Positions 6,687 to 14,719 of a stretch of DNA of 18,932 bases are shown piece by piece. The translations under genes were made by a program, and so were the position numbers. The notes under the pieces are model-generated. The model did no database searches. It was not told the DNA's origin and saw nothing but the letters and a program-made list of their open reading frames with translations. The stretch lies in assembly GCA_023430465.1 (NCBI GenBank), contig JAEZAM010000109.1, positions 1-18,932 on the forward strand, read 5' to 3'. The DNA is from Bacteroidota bacterium. Lineage in GTDB: Bacteria > Bacteroidota > Bacteroidia > Chitinophagales > Chitinophagaceae. Position 1 is the stretch's first letter, and each line of letters begins with the position of its first letter.

Positions 6687-7688
6687 ATGTTTAAAACAGC
6701 GGAAGATATCCGGCAACTCAATGAGCGGATCAGTCATGCAGGACAATTCACCGACAAGTTAAGAGAGGAAGTAGGCCATGTGATCGTTGGGCAAAGTCAT
6801 ATGCTGGACAGGTTGCTGATCGGGTTGCTGAGTAATGGTCACGTACTACTGGAAGGTGTGCCTGGCCTGGCAAAAACGCTTACGATCAAATCGCTTGCCA
6901 CGGCTGTGCATGCGCATTTCAGCCGGATACAGTTTACTCCCGATCTGTTGCCTGCGGATGTGATCGGTACGATGATCTATAACCAGCAGAAGCATGAGTT
7001 CGTTGTGCGCAAGGGTCCCATATTTGCCAATTTCGTGCTGGCAGATGAGATCAACCGGGCGCCTGCAAAAGTTCAGTCTGCACTACTGGAAGCGATGCAG
7101 GAGCGCCAGGTAACGATCGGTGACTCGACATATAAACTTGATGAGCCGTTCCTGGTACTAGCCACCCAAAATCCCCTGGAGCAGGAGGGTACCTATCCAC
7201 TTCCGGAAGCGCAGGTGGATCGCTTTATCATGAAAGTAGTGGTGGATTATCCCAAAATGCATGAAGAGCAGATGATCATCCGGCAGAATGTACAGGGTAT
7301 AAAACCGGAGCCGATTCGGCAGGTTGTTTCTGTGCAGGAGGTGATCAATGCAAAGGATCTTACGCGCCAGATATACATGGATGAGAAAATAGAGCAGTAT
7401 ATCCTCGATATCGTCTTTGCAACAAGATTTCCGGAGAAATATGAGCTTGATAAACTGAAGCCACTTATTTCATACGGTGGCAGTCCGCGTGCAAGCATCA
7501 ACCTGGCCCTGGCTGCAAAGGCGCAGGCATTTCTCAACAAGCGCGGCTTCGTGATACCGGAAGATGTGCGCAGCATTTCAAAAGATGTACTGCGGCACAG
7601 GATCGGGCTGACGTATGAAGCCGAAGCGGAGAATGTAAATGTGGAAGAAGTGGTAGAAGAGATCATCAAGAAAGTCAACGTGCCATAA
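6687..7688 (+). CDS. MoxR-family AAA+ ATPase
   Basis: 333 residues. The Walker A is GVPGLAKT (57-64; Lys63), the usual MoxR form. Walker B is VLADEI (117-122; Asp120, Glu121), followed by NRAPAKVQSALLEAMQERQV, the sensor-1 segment ATQNP at 159-163 and the EAQVDRF segment at 174-180. The C-terminal lid domain includes SYGGSPRASINLALAAKAQA. MoxR ATPases act as chaperones that mature or regulate partner proteins, often VWA proteins encoded next to them. Here the DUF58 gene starts 12 bases after this stop in the same frame, and a VWA protein follows, so a joint complex at the inner membrane is likely. A weak promoter-like sequence (TTTG at 6643-6646, TATTTTG at 6662-6668) lies upstream. The client is unknown. 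Confidence 0.95.
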   Translation: MFKTAEDIRQLNERISHAGQFTDKLREEVGHVIVGQSHMLDRLLIGLLSNGHVLLEGVPGLAKTLTIKSLATAVHAHFSRIQFTPDLLPADVIGTMIYNQQKHEFVVRKGPIFANFVLADEINRAPAKVQSALLEAMQERQVTIGDSTYKLDEPFLVLATQNPLEQEGTYPLPEAQVDRFIMKVVVDYPKMHEEQMIIRQNVQGIKPEPIRQVVSVQEVINAKDLTRQIYMDEKIEQYILDIVFATRFPEKYELDKLKPLISYGGSPRASINLALAAKAQAFLNKRGFVIPEDVRSISKDVLRHRIGLTYEAEAENVNVEEVVEEIIKKVNVP

Positions 7689-7700
7689 ATCGTTACCTGT

Positions 7701-8573
7701 TTGCTGACAACCGCAGAAATAATAAAAAAGGTAAGGGCGCTGGAGATCAAGAGCAAAAAGATCACGACGGACCTTTTCACCGGGGAGTACCATAGTGCTT
7801 TCAAGGGGAAGGGTATGTCGTTCAAAGAAGTCCGCGAATATGCTGCCGGGGATGATATCCGTTTCATCGACTGGAATGTATCTGCGCGCCTTGGGCATCC
7901 CTACAGTAAGGTGTTTGAAGAAGAGCGCGAACTGACTGTTATGCTGCTGGTTGATATCAGCGCAAGTTCTTTGTTTGGCAGTGTACATGCCCGCAAGCGG
8001 GACATCATTACGGAGATCGGTGCCGTGTTGAGTTTTTCAGCGGTGAACAACGCTGACAAGGTAGGTGTGATATTTTACAGCGATCGCGTGGAAGCATATA
8101 TCCCGCCAAAAAAAGGGCGTCAGCATGCATTGTATATTGTGCGGGAACTATTGAGCAAAGAGCCAAAGGGTACAGGAACTGCCGTCGCTACTGCATTGCG
8201 TTATTTTAATAATGTGACCCGTCAGAAAAGCATAGCATTTGTGCTGAGTGATTTTATCGATGCCAATTACCAGGATGCATTGAGGGTGGCGGCGAAAAAG
8301 CATGATGTGATCGGATTACGGATATATGATCGTATGGACATGTCATTACCGAATGCTGGCCTGTTGCAGGTGAAGGACGCGGAAACGGGCGCGACCCGTT
8401 GGGTGGACAGCAGCAGCGAGTTTGTGCGAAACAGCTACCAGCAGGAGTTTTTCCGTGTTACGGATTACAGCGCGCAATCATTTAAAAAAGCAGGCAGTGA
8501 CCTGCTGCATATACGAACCGGGGACGATTATGTAAAAGTTTTACAACGATTTTTTCTCAGTAGAAACAAATGA
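7701..8573 (+). CDS. DUF58 domain protein of the MoxR/Bat cluster (TTG start)
   Basis: 290 residues. TTG at 7701 is the probable start: an in-frame stop (the moxR TAA) lies 12 bases upstream, and the first ATG is at codon 39, beyond the conserved KVRALEIKSKK and LFTGEYHSAFKGKG segments. The DUF58 core YAAGDDIRFIDWNVSARLG (48-66) is intact, followed by a VWA-like fold with a metal-site start DISAS at 85-89. Unlike the BatA-like protein it has no membrane segment, so it probably acts at the cytoplasmic face with MoxR. This gene pair is among the most conserved in Bacteroidota, where the wider locus was first tied to aerotolerance; its molecular function is not established. Confidence 0.92.
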   Translation: MLTTAEIIKKVRALEIKSKKITTDLFTGEYHSAFKGKGMSFKEVREYAAGDDIRFIDWNVSARLGHPYSKVFEEERELTVMLLVDISASSLFGSVHARKRDIITEIGAVLSFSAVNNADKVGVIFYSDRVEAYIPPKKGRQHALYIVRELLSKEPKGTGTAVATALRYFNNVTRQKSIAFVLSDFIDANYQDALRVAAKKHDVIGLRIYDRMDMSLPNAGLLQVKDAETGATRWVDSSSEFVRNSYQQEFFRVTDYSAQSFKKAGSDLLHIRTGDDYVKVLQRFFLSRNK

Positions 8574-8598
8574 CCACATTATACAGGCTCACTATTGA

Positions 8599-9483
8599 AT
8601 GAACAGGAACCTTTTTCATATCACTCTCTCGTTTGTATTTCTCCTTCTCTTGCCGGTGATCGTTCTTTCACAGGAAAGCACGGAAGTAAAAGCTTCTGTG
8701 AACCGGTCAGGCATTCTTATCGGCGAGCAGATAGAATTACGGCTGGAAGCTGATATACCAGAGAATTCACCTATCCGTTTTTTCCGGATTGATTCGCTTC
8801 CGCATTTCGAGGTGCTTGAGCGCCGAAAGATAGATACATCCAACACGGGCCGCGGTACGGTCCTGAGCCAGGTATTGTACATTACCAGTTTTGATTCGGG
8901 CCGATGGGTATTGCCGGCACTGACGCTGGGCGATAGTATTTTCACCGATACCATTCCCATCGATGTTGGATACACACCCATGGATACGAGCAAACCTTAT
9001 AATGATATCAAGGATATCATTGAGGCGGAGGCGGAAGAAAAAAAGCAACCCTTCCAATGGTGGTGGATTGTGGCGGGAGCGGCCGCACTAATTATATTAC
9101 TCATCCTGGTATTCCGGAAAAAGAAGCCAGCAGCACCACCACCGCCAGCGCCTCCCATTGATCCATATAAAGAGGCGATGGAAGGGCTTGAGAAGATCAG
9201 GCAGGAAAGCCCCGAGCGGAAAGTATACTACACGAAACTGATAGATATATTCAGGCTTTATGTAGATAAGAAAAAATCAATTCGCTCCCTGCAGGAAACC
9301 ACTGGCGACCTGGTGGCGCAACTGAAGCAGACTGATTTGCCGCCAGCCTTACTGGACCGGCTAGCTGCTTCGATGCGAATGGGCGATATGGTGAAATTTG
9401 CCAAAGGCGTAACAACCCCGGAAGACGATAAGCAGATATTTGATGCGGTAAAAGAGTCGATCACTTATTTGGAACAACATTGA
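8599..9483 (+). CDS. Membrane protein with BatD-like exterior domain (Bat cluster)
   Basis: 294 residues. The N-terminal signal or anchor (hydrophobic 8-24, cut likely near SQE) leads into a beta-rich exported domain at about 27-125 (VKASVNRSGILIGEQIELRLEA), resembling the repeats of BatD. A single membrane span, WWWIVAGAAALIILLILVF, lies at about 154-172, then a Lys-rich stop-transfer and a Pro/Ala-rich linker (PAAPPPPAPPI). The cytoplasmic tail at ~187-294 is helical (KVYYTKLIDIFRLYVDKKKSIRSLQETT), like the C-terminal part of DUF4381-type proteins. It sits between the DUF58 and BatA-like genes, only one base from the latter, so co-translation and complex formation are likely. I cannot give a firm family name; BatD-like is inference from architecture and context. 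Confidence 0.75.
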   Translation: MNRNLFHITLSFVFLLLLPVIVLSQESTEVKASVNRSGILIGEQIELRLEADIPENSPIRFFRIDSLPHFEVLERRKIDTSNTGRGTVLSQVLYITSFDSGRWVLPALTLGDSIFTDTIPIDVGYTPMDTSKPYNDIKDIIEAEAEEKKQPFQWWWIVAGAAALIILLILVFRKKKPAAPPPPAPPIDPYKEAMEGLEKIRQESPERKVYYTKLIDIFRLYVDKKKSIRSLQETTGDLVAQLKQTDLPPALLDRLAASMRMGDMVKFAKGVTTPEDDKQIFDAVKESITYLEQH

Positions 9484-9484
9484 C

Positions 9485-10486
9485 ATGCTGTACGACTGGC
9501 TGAAAAATATGAATTTCCTGTGGCCGGAGAACTTTATGCTCTTCGGACTCATTCCCCTGCTGGTCATCCTCTATATCCGCAACAATGACCGCGGCCAGGC
9601 GACGATAAAGGTATCAAGCACGCAGTCGTTCCAGGTCACCACATTCCGTCAGCGGTTAAGGCATCTGCCATTCATTTTGCGCCTGCTGGCCATATCAGCG
9701 CTGATCATTGCATTGGCCAGGCCGCAGGAAAGAAATGACCAGCAACAGACGCAGGGAGACGGAATCGATATCATGCTCTGCCTTGATGTGAGCGGCAGCA
9801 TGGGTTCGCGTGACATACAACCTTCCCGGATGGAAGTGGCCAAGGCCGTTGCGGACGAGTTTGTGCGTGGGCGTCCGATCGATCGCATTGGCCTGGTTAT
9901 TTTTTCCGGTGAGGCATTTTCGCAGGTACCATTGACCACCGACAGGAACACGTTGCTCACGCAATTGCAGAATCTCGAAAGTCGCCGCTATCTCAAGGAT
10001 GGCACAGTGATAGGCGAGGGGCTGGCAACTGCGGTGGCGAAACTCACCGAAAGCGATGCCAAGAGTCGCGTGATCATCCTCCTCACCGACGGAAAGGAAG
10101 ATGCACCGGATACCCGGCTCATTGATCCGCTGACGGCGCTTGAGATCGCCAAGTCGCAACAAGTAAAAATATATTCCATAGGCATGGGTGCCAGACCAGC
10201 CAATGTTCCGGGTCCGGGAGGACAGCCTAATCCTGCGGCTGATTTCCTGGATGAGGATCTGCTCCGGCGAATGGCCAATGAAACGGGCGGCAAATATTTC
10301 CGGGCAACTGATCGTGAAGGACTCCGCAATATTTACCGTCAAATTGACGAACTGGAAAAGTCGAAGATCGATGTTCTGTCATTCAAGAAGTACCGCGAGC
10401 TTTACCTGCCATTCCTGCTTACTGCACTTGGATTCATTTTCCTGGAACTTTTGCTGAAATTTACCGTGTTTAAAAAATTCCCATAG
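9485..10486 (+). CDS. batA: BatA-like VWA-domain membrane protein
   Basis: 333 residues. Membrane segments lie at about 14-31 and 62-79 (FILRLLAISALIIALA), then an exported VWA domain with an intact metal site: DVSGSMG (101-107), a probable threonine in KDGTVIGEG near residue 174, and LLTDGKEDAP (Asp202). A C-terminal span (about 312-328) closes the protein. This is the usual BatA/BatB layout. The start lies one base after the preceding stop, so the genes are co-transcribed. Bat proteins were named for Bacteroides aerotolerance; direct biochemical function is unproven. Only one such VWA protein is present, with no BatB, TPR protein BatC or full-length BatD after it, although these follow BatA in many relatives. 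A BatA/BatB-type assignment is certain; choosing BatA rests on position and the single copy. Confidence 0.88.
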   Translation: MLYDWLKNMNFLWPENFMLFGLIPLLVILYIRNNDRGQATIKVSSTQSFQVTTFRQRLRHLPFILRLLAISALIIALARPQERNDQQQTQGDGIDIMLCLDVSGSMGSRDIQPSRMEVAKAVADEFVRGRPIDRIGLVIFSGEAFSQVPLTTDRNTLLTQLQNLESRRYLKDGTVIGEGLATAVAKLTESDAKSRVIILLTDGKEDAPDTRLIDPLTALEIAKSQQVKIYSIGMGARPANVPGPGGQPNPAADFLDEDLLRRMANETGGKYFRATDREGLRNIYRQIDELEKSKIDVLSFKKYRELYLPFLLTALGFIFLELLLKFTVFKKFP

Positions 10487-10510
10487 GGATTACCTGCTCA
10501 AGTATAACTG

Positions 10511-11437
10511 ATGAAAGGAACCGTGTATAAGTCAACAGGTAGCTGGTATATCGTCAAGGACGAAAGCGGCCATTGGCACAATGCCCGTATGAAGGGTGTA
10601 TTCAAGATCGATGATATCACGAGCACCAACCCCGTTGCCGTGGGCGACTGGGTGGATATTGCTGTGGAGGATGAGGCAGAGAAGACGGCAATGATCACCG
10701 CTATCCATGCGCGTTCCAACTATATCAACCGGCAATCGCCCCGGTTCAAGCACCAGCATCATATCGTGGCGGCAAACCTGGATCAGTCCTTGCTTGTTGC
10801 CACGTTGAAGGAGCCGCGTACATCACAGGGCTTTATAGATCGTTTCCTTGTCGCATCGGAGATGTATCATGTCAGGCCAATCGTTGTCTTTAATAAGTCG
10901 GACCTGTTTCGACAGAAAGAAATGGCCAGGTACGAGGAATGGAAGGCAATGTATGAAGCAGCGGACTACCGTGTTTTCCTGACGAGTACGGTGGAAAAGA
11001 AAGGGATTGATGAGCTGATGCAGGCGTTGATCAACAAGATCACACTTATCAGCGGCCATAGTGGTGTTGGCAAATCTTCTTTGCTGAATGCATTGCTTCC
11101 GGACCTGAAATTAAAAACGCAGGGGATCAGCGGCTGGAGCGGAAAGGGGCAGCATACAACCACGTTTGCGGAAATGTATGATCTCCCGGGAGGGGGCAGT
11201 ATCATCGATACTCCCGGCATGCGCGAGTTTGGACTGGTGGACCTGGAAAAGCAGGAAGTTTCGCATTATTTCCCTGAAATGAAGGACAGGCTGGTCGAAT
11301 GCCAGTTCAACAATTGCCTCCACATCAATGAGCCTGGTTGTGCGATCAAGCAGGCGGTGATGGATGGAGAGATCAATGAAGACAGGTATGTCAGCTATGT
11401 GAACATCCTGGAGTCCCTGGAGGCAAAAAGCTATTGA
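10511..11437 (+). CDS. rsgA: Ribosome small-subunit-dependent GTPase A
   Basis: 308 residues. The N-terminal OB fold (about 1-70) is followed by a circularly permuted GTPase: G4 NKSD at 128-131 precedes the P-loop GHSGVGKS at 182-189, the GKGQHTTT switch at 211-218, and G3 DTPG at 233-236. The C-terminal zinc knuckle has Cys264, Cys269, His271 and Cys277. This order is diagnostic of RsgA (YjeQ), which acts late in 30S subunit assembly in the cytoplasm. All motifs are intact. It starts 24 bases after batA and could share its transcript, but has no clear functional link to the Bat cluster. It converges with the next gene with a two-base gap. Confidence 0.97.
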   Translation: MKGTVYKSTGSWYIVKDESGHWHNARMKGVFKIDDITSTNPVAVGDWVDIAVEDEAEKTAMITAIHARSNYINRQSPRFKHQHHIVAANLDQSLLVATLKEPRTSQGFIDRFLVASEMYHVRPIVVFNKSDLFRQKEMARYEEWKAMYEAADYRVFLTSTVEKKGIDELMQALINKITLISGHSGVGKSSLLNALLPDLKLKTQGISGWSGKGQHTTTFAEMYDLPGGGSIIDTPGMREFGLVDLEKQEVSHYFPEMKDRLVECQFNNCLHINEPGCAIKQAVMDGEINEDRYVSYVNILESLEAKSY

Positions 11438-11439
11438 TG

Positions 11440-11769
11440 CTAGGCAGTCAGTCGGTTTTCTTCGTTCGGCATTCTGCCAGCTATCAGTGATGCCAGTTCC
11501 ACCACGGCCTTGTTGTCCTTGTGCATGGCATCCCGGGCTTGCGTGGGGAAAACAGAAATACCGTTGTAAATATTGTAATGCAGGGTAAGCTGATGACCCT
11601 TGTAGCGGAACTCCCAGTTGATGGAGTCAAATTCATCTTCCTTGTGGGTGAATTTCAGTTTGAGATCATCATTGATCACGGCGGCCACTTTGTAGAAAAG
11701 GCGGAGCGTGCCACTGTCTGAAATGACAGCTTCCGTGTTGCCGAAATTGGTTCGTAGGGTAAGGCCCAT
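11440..11769 (-). CDS. Conserved-looking protein of unknown function, 109 aa
   Basis: I do not recognise this family. The frame is open for 109 residues from an ATG at 11769 and ends two bases from the convergent rsgA stop, which suits a real gene. The protein has no signal peptide or membrane span. It looks mixed alpha/beta, with alternating strands such as WEFRYKGHQLTLHYNIYNGISVF (about 52-74) and a polar C-terminal helix DNKAVVELASLIAG. GldC was considered because gldB is in the window, but the sequence does not resemble it. Coding status is supported by position and the balanced amino-acid mix, not by a known homologue. Confidence 0.65.
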   Translation of the reverse strand: MGLTLRTNFGNTEAVISDSGTLRLFYKVAAVINDDLKLKFTHKEDEFDSINWEFRYKGHQLTLHYNIYNGISVFPTQARDAMHKDNKAVVELASLIAGRMPNEENRLTA

Positions 11770-11840
11770 AGTAATTTATTTATACGGTGACTGGCTTTAC
11801 TATAGGACTTGAACGAAGGCGAAAAAGCTGCGTAGCGCAA

Positions 11841-12035
11841 TTAATTTCTGAACTTCTTTGCTTTGCGGGCGGCTTTTTCAGCATCCGGGTCGCCGCTTAC
11901 CAGCTTCTCCGCTCCAACGTTCTTCCCATTGGTTCCGCAGCCGTATTTAGGTTTAAACAGGTTGCAGGAGGAAACGAACAACATGAAGCAAAGCCCGAGG
12001 GTAATGAGGACCAGGTTTTTTAATGCATTTTTCAT
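11841..12035 (-). CDS. Small putative lipoprotein, 64 aa
   Basis: 64 residues from the ATG at 12035. An upstream in-frame extension of 21 codons gives a poor signal sequence, so the internal MKNALKNLVL start is preferred. It has a lipoprotein signal with a lysine n-region, a hydrophobic stretch (LVLITLGLCFMLF) and the lipobox VSSC with Cys24 as the anchor. The mature part is only ~40 residues: NLFKPKYGCGTNGKNVGAEKLVSGD, then a Lys/Ala/Arg-rich tail. From memory, short lipoproteins with a similar GTNGKNVGAEK-like core occur in Bacteroidota; no function is known to me. It lies downstream of the carbonic anhydrase gene across a 158-bp gap that holds a hairpin repeat. Confidence 0.7.
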   Translation of the reverse strand: MKNALKNLVLITLGLCFMLFVSSCNLFKPKYGCGTNGKNVGAEKLVSGDPDAEKAARKAKKFRN

Positions 12036-12116
12036 AATGATAAAACGAATGTACCCCGAAATAATTGCCGGTGAAATAGTAAAAATACTGTAAGTCACAG
12101 CACGCTGAGTATCACT

Positions 12117-12193
12117 GTTTCACGCCAAGACGCAAAGCAGGCAAAGGCGCTAAGACTATGCGTACTTTGTTACTTTACAACTTTGCGTGAAAC
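12117..12193. repeat. Hairpin repeat of the CTTTGCGT type
   Basis: The ends are an inverted pair: GTTTCACGC...GCAAAG at 12117-12136 and CTTTGCGTGAAAC at 12181-12193. The interior has more CAAAG/CTTTG words. It resembles the TTTCACGCAAAGACGCAAAG repeat seen in many environmental bacterial genomes (memory, not a search). It touches the stop codon of the carbonic anhydrase gene (12194-12196) and could serve as its 3' hairpin. Confidence 0.6.
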
Positions 12194-12706
12194 TCATTTG
12201 AACCACCCGGAATATTTAATATAGTTCTCCGCAATCCGGTTGATCTCGCCATTGATCAGCTCCTGCGAAATGTCCTTCACCTTTTTTGCCGGAACACCGG
12301 CGTAGATGCTTCCGGCCTGGCAGTGAGTATTCTCCAGCACTACCGCTCCCGCCGCTATGATCGTGTTGCTCTCGACTATGGCATTATCCATCACAATGGC
12401 GCCCATCCCGATCAACACATTATCATGGATGGTACAGCCATGGACGATCGCGTTGTGACCGATCGATACATTGTTGCCAATGGTGGTGCCATATTTTTGA
12501 TAGGTGCAATGAATGCACGCACCATCCTGGATATTTACCTTATTGCCAATTTTGATGAAATTGACATCACCTCTCACCACAGTGTTAAACCATACACTGC
12601 ACTGATCGCCCATGACCACATCACCCACAATGGTGGCGTTTGGTGCAAGAAAACAATCAGTACCAAATACGGGCAGCTTTCCCGCGACCGGAAGTATCAG
12701 CGACAT
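12194..12706 (-). CDS. Gamma-class carbonic anhydrase family protein
   Basis: 170 residues starting MSLILPVAGKLPVFG at 12706; another ATG at 12727 would add seven residues. It is a left-handed beta-helix of hexapeptide repeats (for example IVGDVVMGDQCSVWF and IGNNVSIGHNAIVHGC), with the conserved VVRGDV (Arg45, Asp47) and three likely zinc ligands: His66 in IHCTYQ, and His84 and His89 in GHNAIVHGC. The family covers gamma carbonic anhydrases and close homologues (YrdA/PaaY-like). The ligands are present, but carbonic anhydrase activity cannot be assumed. The N-terminal part of the longer open frame overlaps the aminotransferase start and is not likely to be translated. Confidence 0.92.
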   Translation of the reverse strand: MSLILPVAGKLPVFGTDCFLAPNATIVGDVVMGDQCSVWFNTVVRGDVNFIKIGNKVNIQDGACIHCTYQKYGTTIGNNVSIGHNAIVHGCTIHDNVLIGMGAIVMDNAIVESNTIIAAGAVVLENTHCQAGSIYAGVPAKKVKDISQELINGEINRIAENYIKYSGWFK

Positions 12707-12742
12707 AGAAAAAAATTGATTGAGCATCGAAATTATAATTCT

Positions 12743-12773
12743 TTTGCCCGTTTTAGGGCACTTCGCATCTTTG
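12743..12773 (+). promoter_or_regulatory. Promoter of the class III aminotransferase gene
   Basis: TTTG at 12743-12746 and CATCTTTG at 12766-12773 are separated by 19 bases, close to the TTTG/TAnnTTTG arrangement of Bacteroidota promoters, with one mismatch in the -7 box. The TTG start is 13 bases further on, implying a very short leader. A small inverted repeat, TGCCC-GTTTTA-GGGCA (12745-12760), sits between the two boxes, where an operator could lie. Confidence 0.5.
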
Positions 12774-12786
12774 CTGAAAGAAAACC

Positions 12787-13971
12787 TTGAACCAGCGGGA
12801 ATTATTTTTGAGACATGTAGCACAAACATCCCCGGCGCCGCTGGCACTGGAGATCGTGAAGGCAGAAGGCGCAGAACTGTTTGATGTGAATGGCCAGTCT
12901 TATATCGACCTGATAGGTGGTATAAGTGTGGCAAATGTTGGTCATCGGCATCCTGCAGTGATTGCCGCCATTCATCAACAGCTTGATGCCTATTTGCATG
13001 TGATGGTTTATGGTGAGTTCATTCAAAGTCCGCAGGTACAATACGCACAGCATCTTATCGGGCAACTTCCCTCCACTTTGAACAGTGTCTACTTTACCAA
13101 CTCCGGGGCGGAAGCTGTCGAGGGCGCGATGAAACTGGCAAAACGTGTGACGGGAAGAACCGGGATCATTGCCTTTAAAAATTCTTATCACGGCTCCACC
13201 CAGGGTGCGCTCAGTATTATAGGCGATGAATACTGGCGCAACGCCTATCGCCCGCTATTGCCTGGAATATTACATGAAGAATATGGGAGCCCGCAGGCGA
13301 TTGTTGCGGTCAGTGAACAGATCGCGTGCGTGATCGTAGAACCTTTGCAGGCTGAAGCTGGTGTGAAGTCACCGCCACCAGGATGGCTTGGCGCACTTCG
13401 GGAAAGATGTTCAGAGACGGGCACGCTGCTCATCATAGATGCGATCCAGACAGGATTCGGCCGGACGGGAACAATGTGGGGTTTTGAACAATCGGGGATT
13501 GTTCCTGATGTATTGTTGTTGGGAAAGGCACTCGGTGGCGGCATGCCGTTGGGGGCGTTCATCACTGATGTGGAAAAGATGAATCAGCTCGCTTCTATGC
13601 CTGTGCTTGGCCACATTACTACTTTTGGCGGTCACCCGGTATGTTGTGCTGCCGGGCTGGCGGCGATGAAGGCATTGGAGGATGAAGCGTTGATGGCCGG
13701 CATTGATGCAAAAGCCTCGTTGTTTCGTACGCTACTGGTTTCTCCCGCAATAAAAGAGATCCATGCAAATGGCTTGTGGCTGGCGGTGGAGTTTGGTTCG
13801 TTTGAAATAAACAAACATATCATCGACAGGTGTATCGCGCATGGAGTATTGACCGACTGGTTCCTGTTTGCACCAAACTGCCTGCGCATTTCGCCACCGC
13901 TGGTGATCGATGAAGCGCAGATAAGGAAGGCCTGTGCAGTGATACTCGACGCAATCGCCAGCCTGCCCTAG
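12787..13971 (+). CDS. Class III pyridoxal-phosphate aminotransferase (TTG start)
   Basis: 394 residues. The start must be TTG at 12787: a stop codon lies 12 bases upstream in frame, and the first ATG is at codon 73, well inside the fold. The protein has the usual class III features: SGAEAVEGAMKLAKR (106-120), YHGSTQGALS (134-143), the PLP-binding Asp218 and the Schiff-base lysine Lys247 (LLGKALGGGMPLG). The loop after Asp218 reads DAIQTGFGRTG where most relatives have DE[VI]Q, a Glu-to-Ala difference at residue 219. It resembles the acetylornithine/4-aminobutyrate branch, but no arginine or GABA genes are nearby, so the amino donor is unknown. It diverges from the carbonic anhydrase gene and overlaps the end of glpF by four bases. 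Confidence 0.9.
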   Translation: MNQRELFLRHVAQTSPAPLALEIVKAEGAELFDVNGQSYIDLIGGISVANVGHRHPAVIAAIHQQLDAYLHVMVYGEFIQSPQVQYAQHLIGQLPSTLNSVYFTNSGAEAVEGAMKLAKRVTGRTGIIAFKNSYHGSTQGALSIIGDEYWRNAYRPLLPGILHEEYGSPQAIVAVSEQIACVIVEPLQAEAGVKSPPPGWLGALRERCSETGTLLIIDAIQTGFGRTGTMWGFEQSGIVPDVLLLGKALGGGMPLGAFITDVEKMNQLASMPVLGHITTFGGHPVCCAAGLAAMKALEDEALMAGIDAKASLFRTLLVSPAIKEIHANGLWLAVEFGSFEINKHIIDRCIAHGVLTDWFLFAPNCLRISPPLVIDEAQIRKACAVILDAIASLP

Positions 13972-14678
13972 CTTACGGCCTTGAACAGGATGGCTGCAAT
14001 GATGGCTCCGGTAACCGGTGCCAGCACGGGGATCCAGGAATAGCTCCAATCGCTGCTTCGTTTGTTTCTTATGGGCAAAATGAAATGGGCGAGTCGTGGC
14101 GCCAGGTCCCGCGCAGGATTGATGGCATAGCCGGTTGGTCCTCCCAGAGAAAGTCCGATACCGAGCACAAGAAGGCTTACCGGAAGCGCATCGAGTGCAC
14201 CGAGTGAGCTTGCCGACTTCGACATGGCGAGTGCGCCAAAGACGAGTATGAAGGTGCCTACAATTTCTGTTATGAAATTATTTACCGGATTCCGAATGGC
14301 AGGACTGGTGCAGAACACGGCCAGCTTAAGGTCTTTGTCATCTGTTGTGTCAAATTGTTGTTTATACGTTATCCATACAACGACTGCACCGAGGAACGCT
14401 CCGAGAAATTGTGCAGCCAGGAACGTTGGAATGAGCGACGGCTCAAAATCTCCAAACAGACCGAGGGCTACAGTGACTGCAGGATTGAGATGCCCGGCAC
14501 CACCCAGTTTGTTGGAGGCAAATACTCCCAGGAATACAGCCATTGCCCAGCCAAATGTAATGACGATCCAACCGCTGCCTTTTCCTTTTGAGTTATCAAG
14601 TATAACGTTTGCAACAACACCACCACCCATGATGATGAGTAATGTGGTGCCAACAAGTTCTCCGATAAATGGGGACAT
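13968..14678 (-). CDS. glpF: Glycerol uptake facilitator (aquaglyceroporin)
   Basis: 236 residues, with about six membrane spans and the two half-helix pore motifs of the MIP family: HLNPAVT (NPA at 65-67) and AINPARD (NPA at 187-189, Arg190). Asp191 after the second motif is typical of glycerol-conducting members. It allows glycerol diffusion across the inner membrane; GlpK then traps the glycerol as glycerol 3-phosphate. It is third in the operon after glpD and glpK, 41 bases beyond the glpK stop. Its stop overlaps the convergent aminotransferase stop by four bases, leaving no room for a separate terminator. No truncation is seen. Confidence 0.94.
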   Translation of the reverse strand: MSPFIGELVGTTLLIIMGGGVVANVILDNSKGKGSGWIVITFGWAMAVFLGVFASNKLGGAGHLNPAVTVALGLFGDFEPSLIPTFLAAQFLGAFLGAVVVWITYKQQFDTTDDKDLKLAVFCTSPAIRNPVNNFITEIVGTFILVFGALAMSKSASSLGALDALPVSLLVLGIGLSLGGPTGYAINPARDLAPRLAHFILPIRNKRSSDWSYSWIPVLAPVTGAIIAAILFKAVS

Positions 14679-14719
14679 GATTTTATTGTATGAGTGAATG
14701 ATCGTGTATCAGTTCAGGG

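Noticed and set aside
6855..6878. MoxR Walker A (GVPGLAKT) as a degenerate, inactive P-loop
   Set aside because: Ala in place of Gly before the Lys is the normal form in MoxR ATPases.
11440..11769. This small gene as gldC, given gldB in the window
   Set aside because: The sequence shares none of the GldC features I recall and is ~6.7 kb from gldB with unrelated neighbours.
12323..12790. 155-codon plus-strand frame opposite the carbonic anhydrase gene
   Set aside because: It is the antisense of a gene with clear hexapeptide-repeat motifs; its product has no recognisable features.
12787..13971. Naming the aminotransferase argD or gabT
   Set aside because: No arginine or GABA genes are nearby, and the subgroup cannot be settled by eye.
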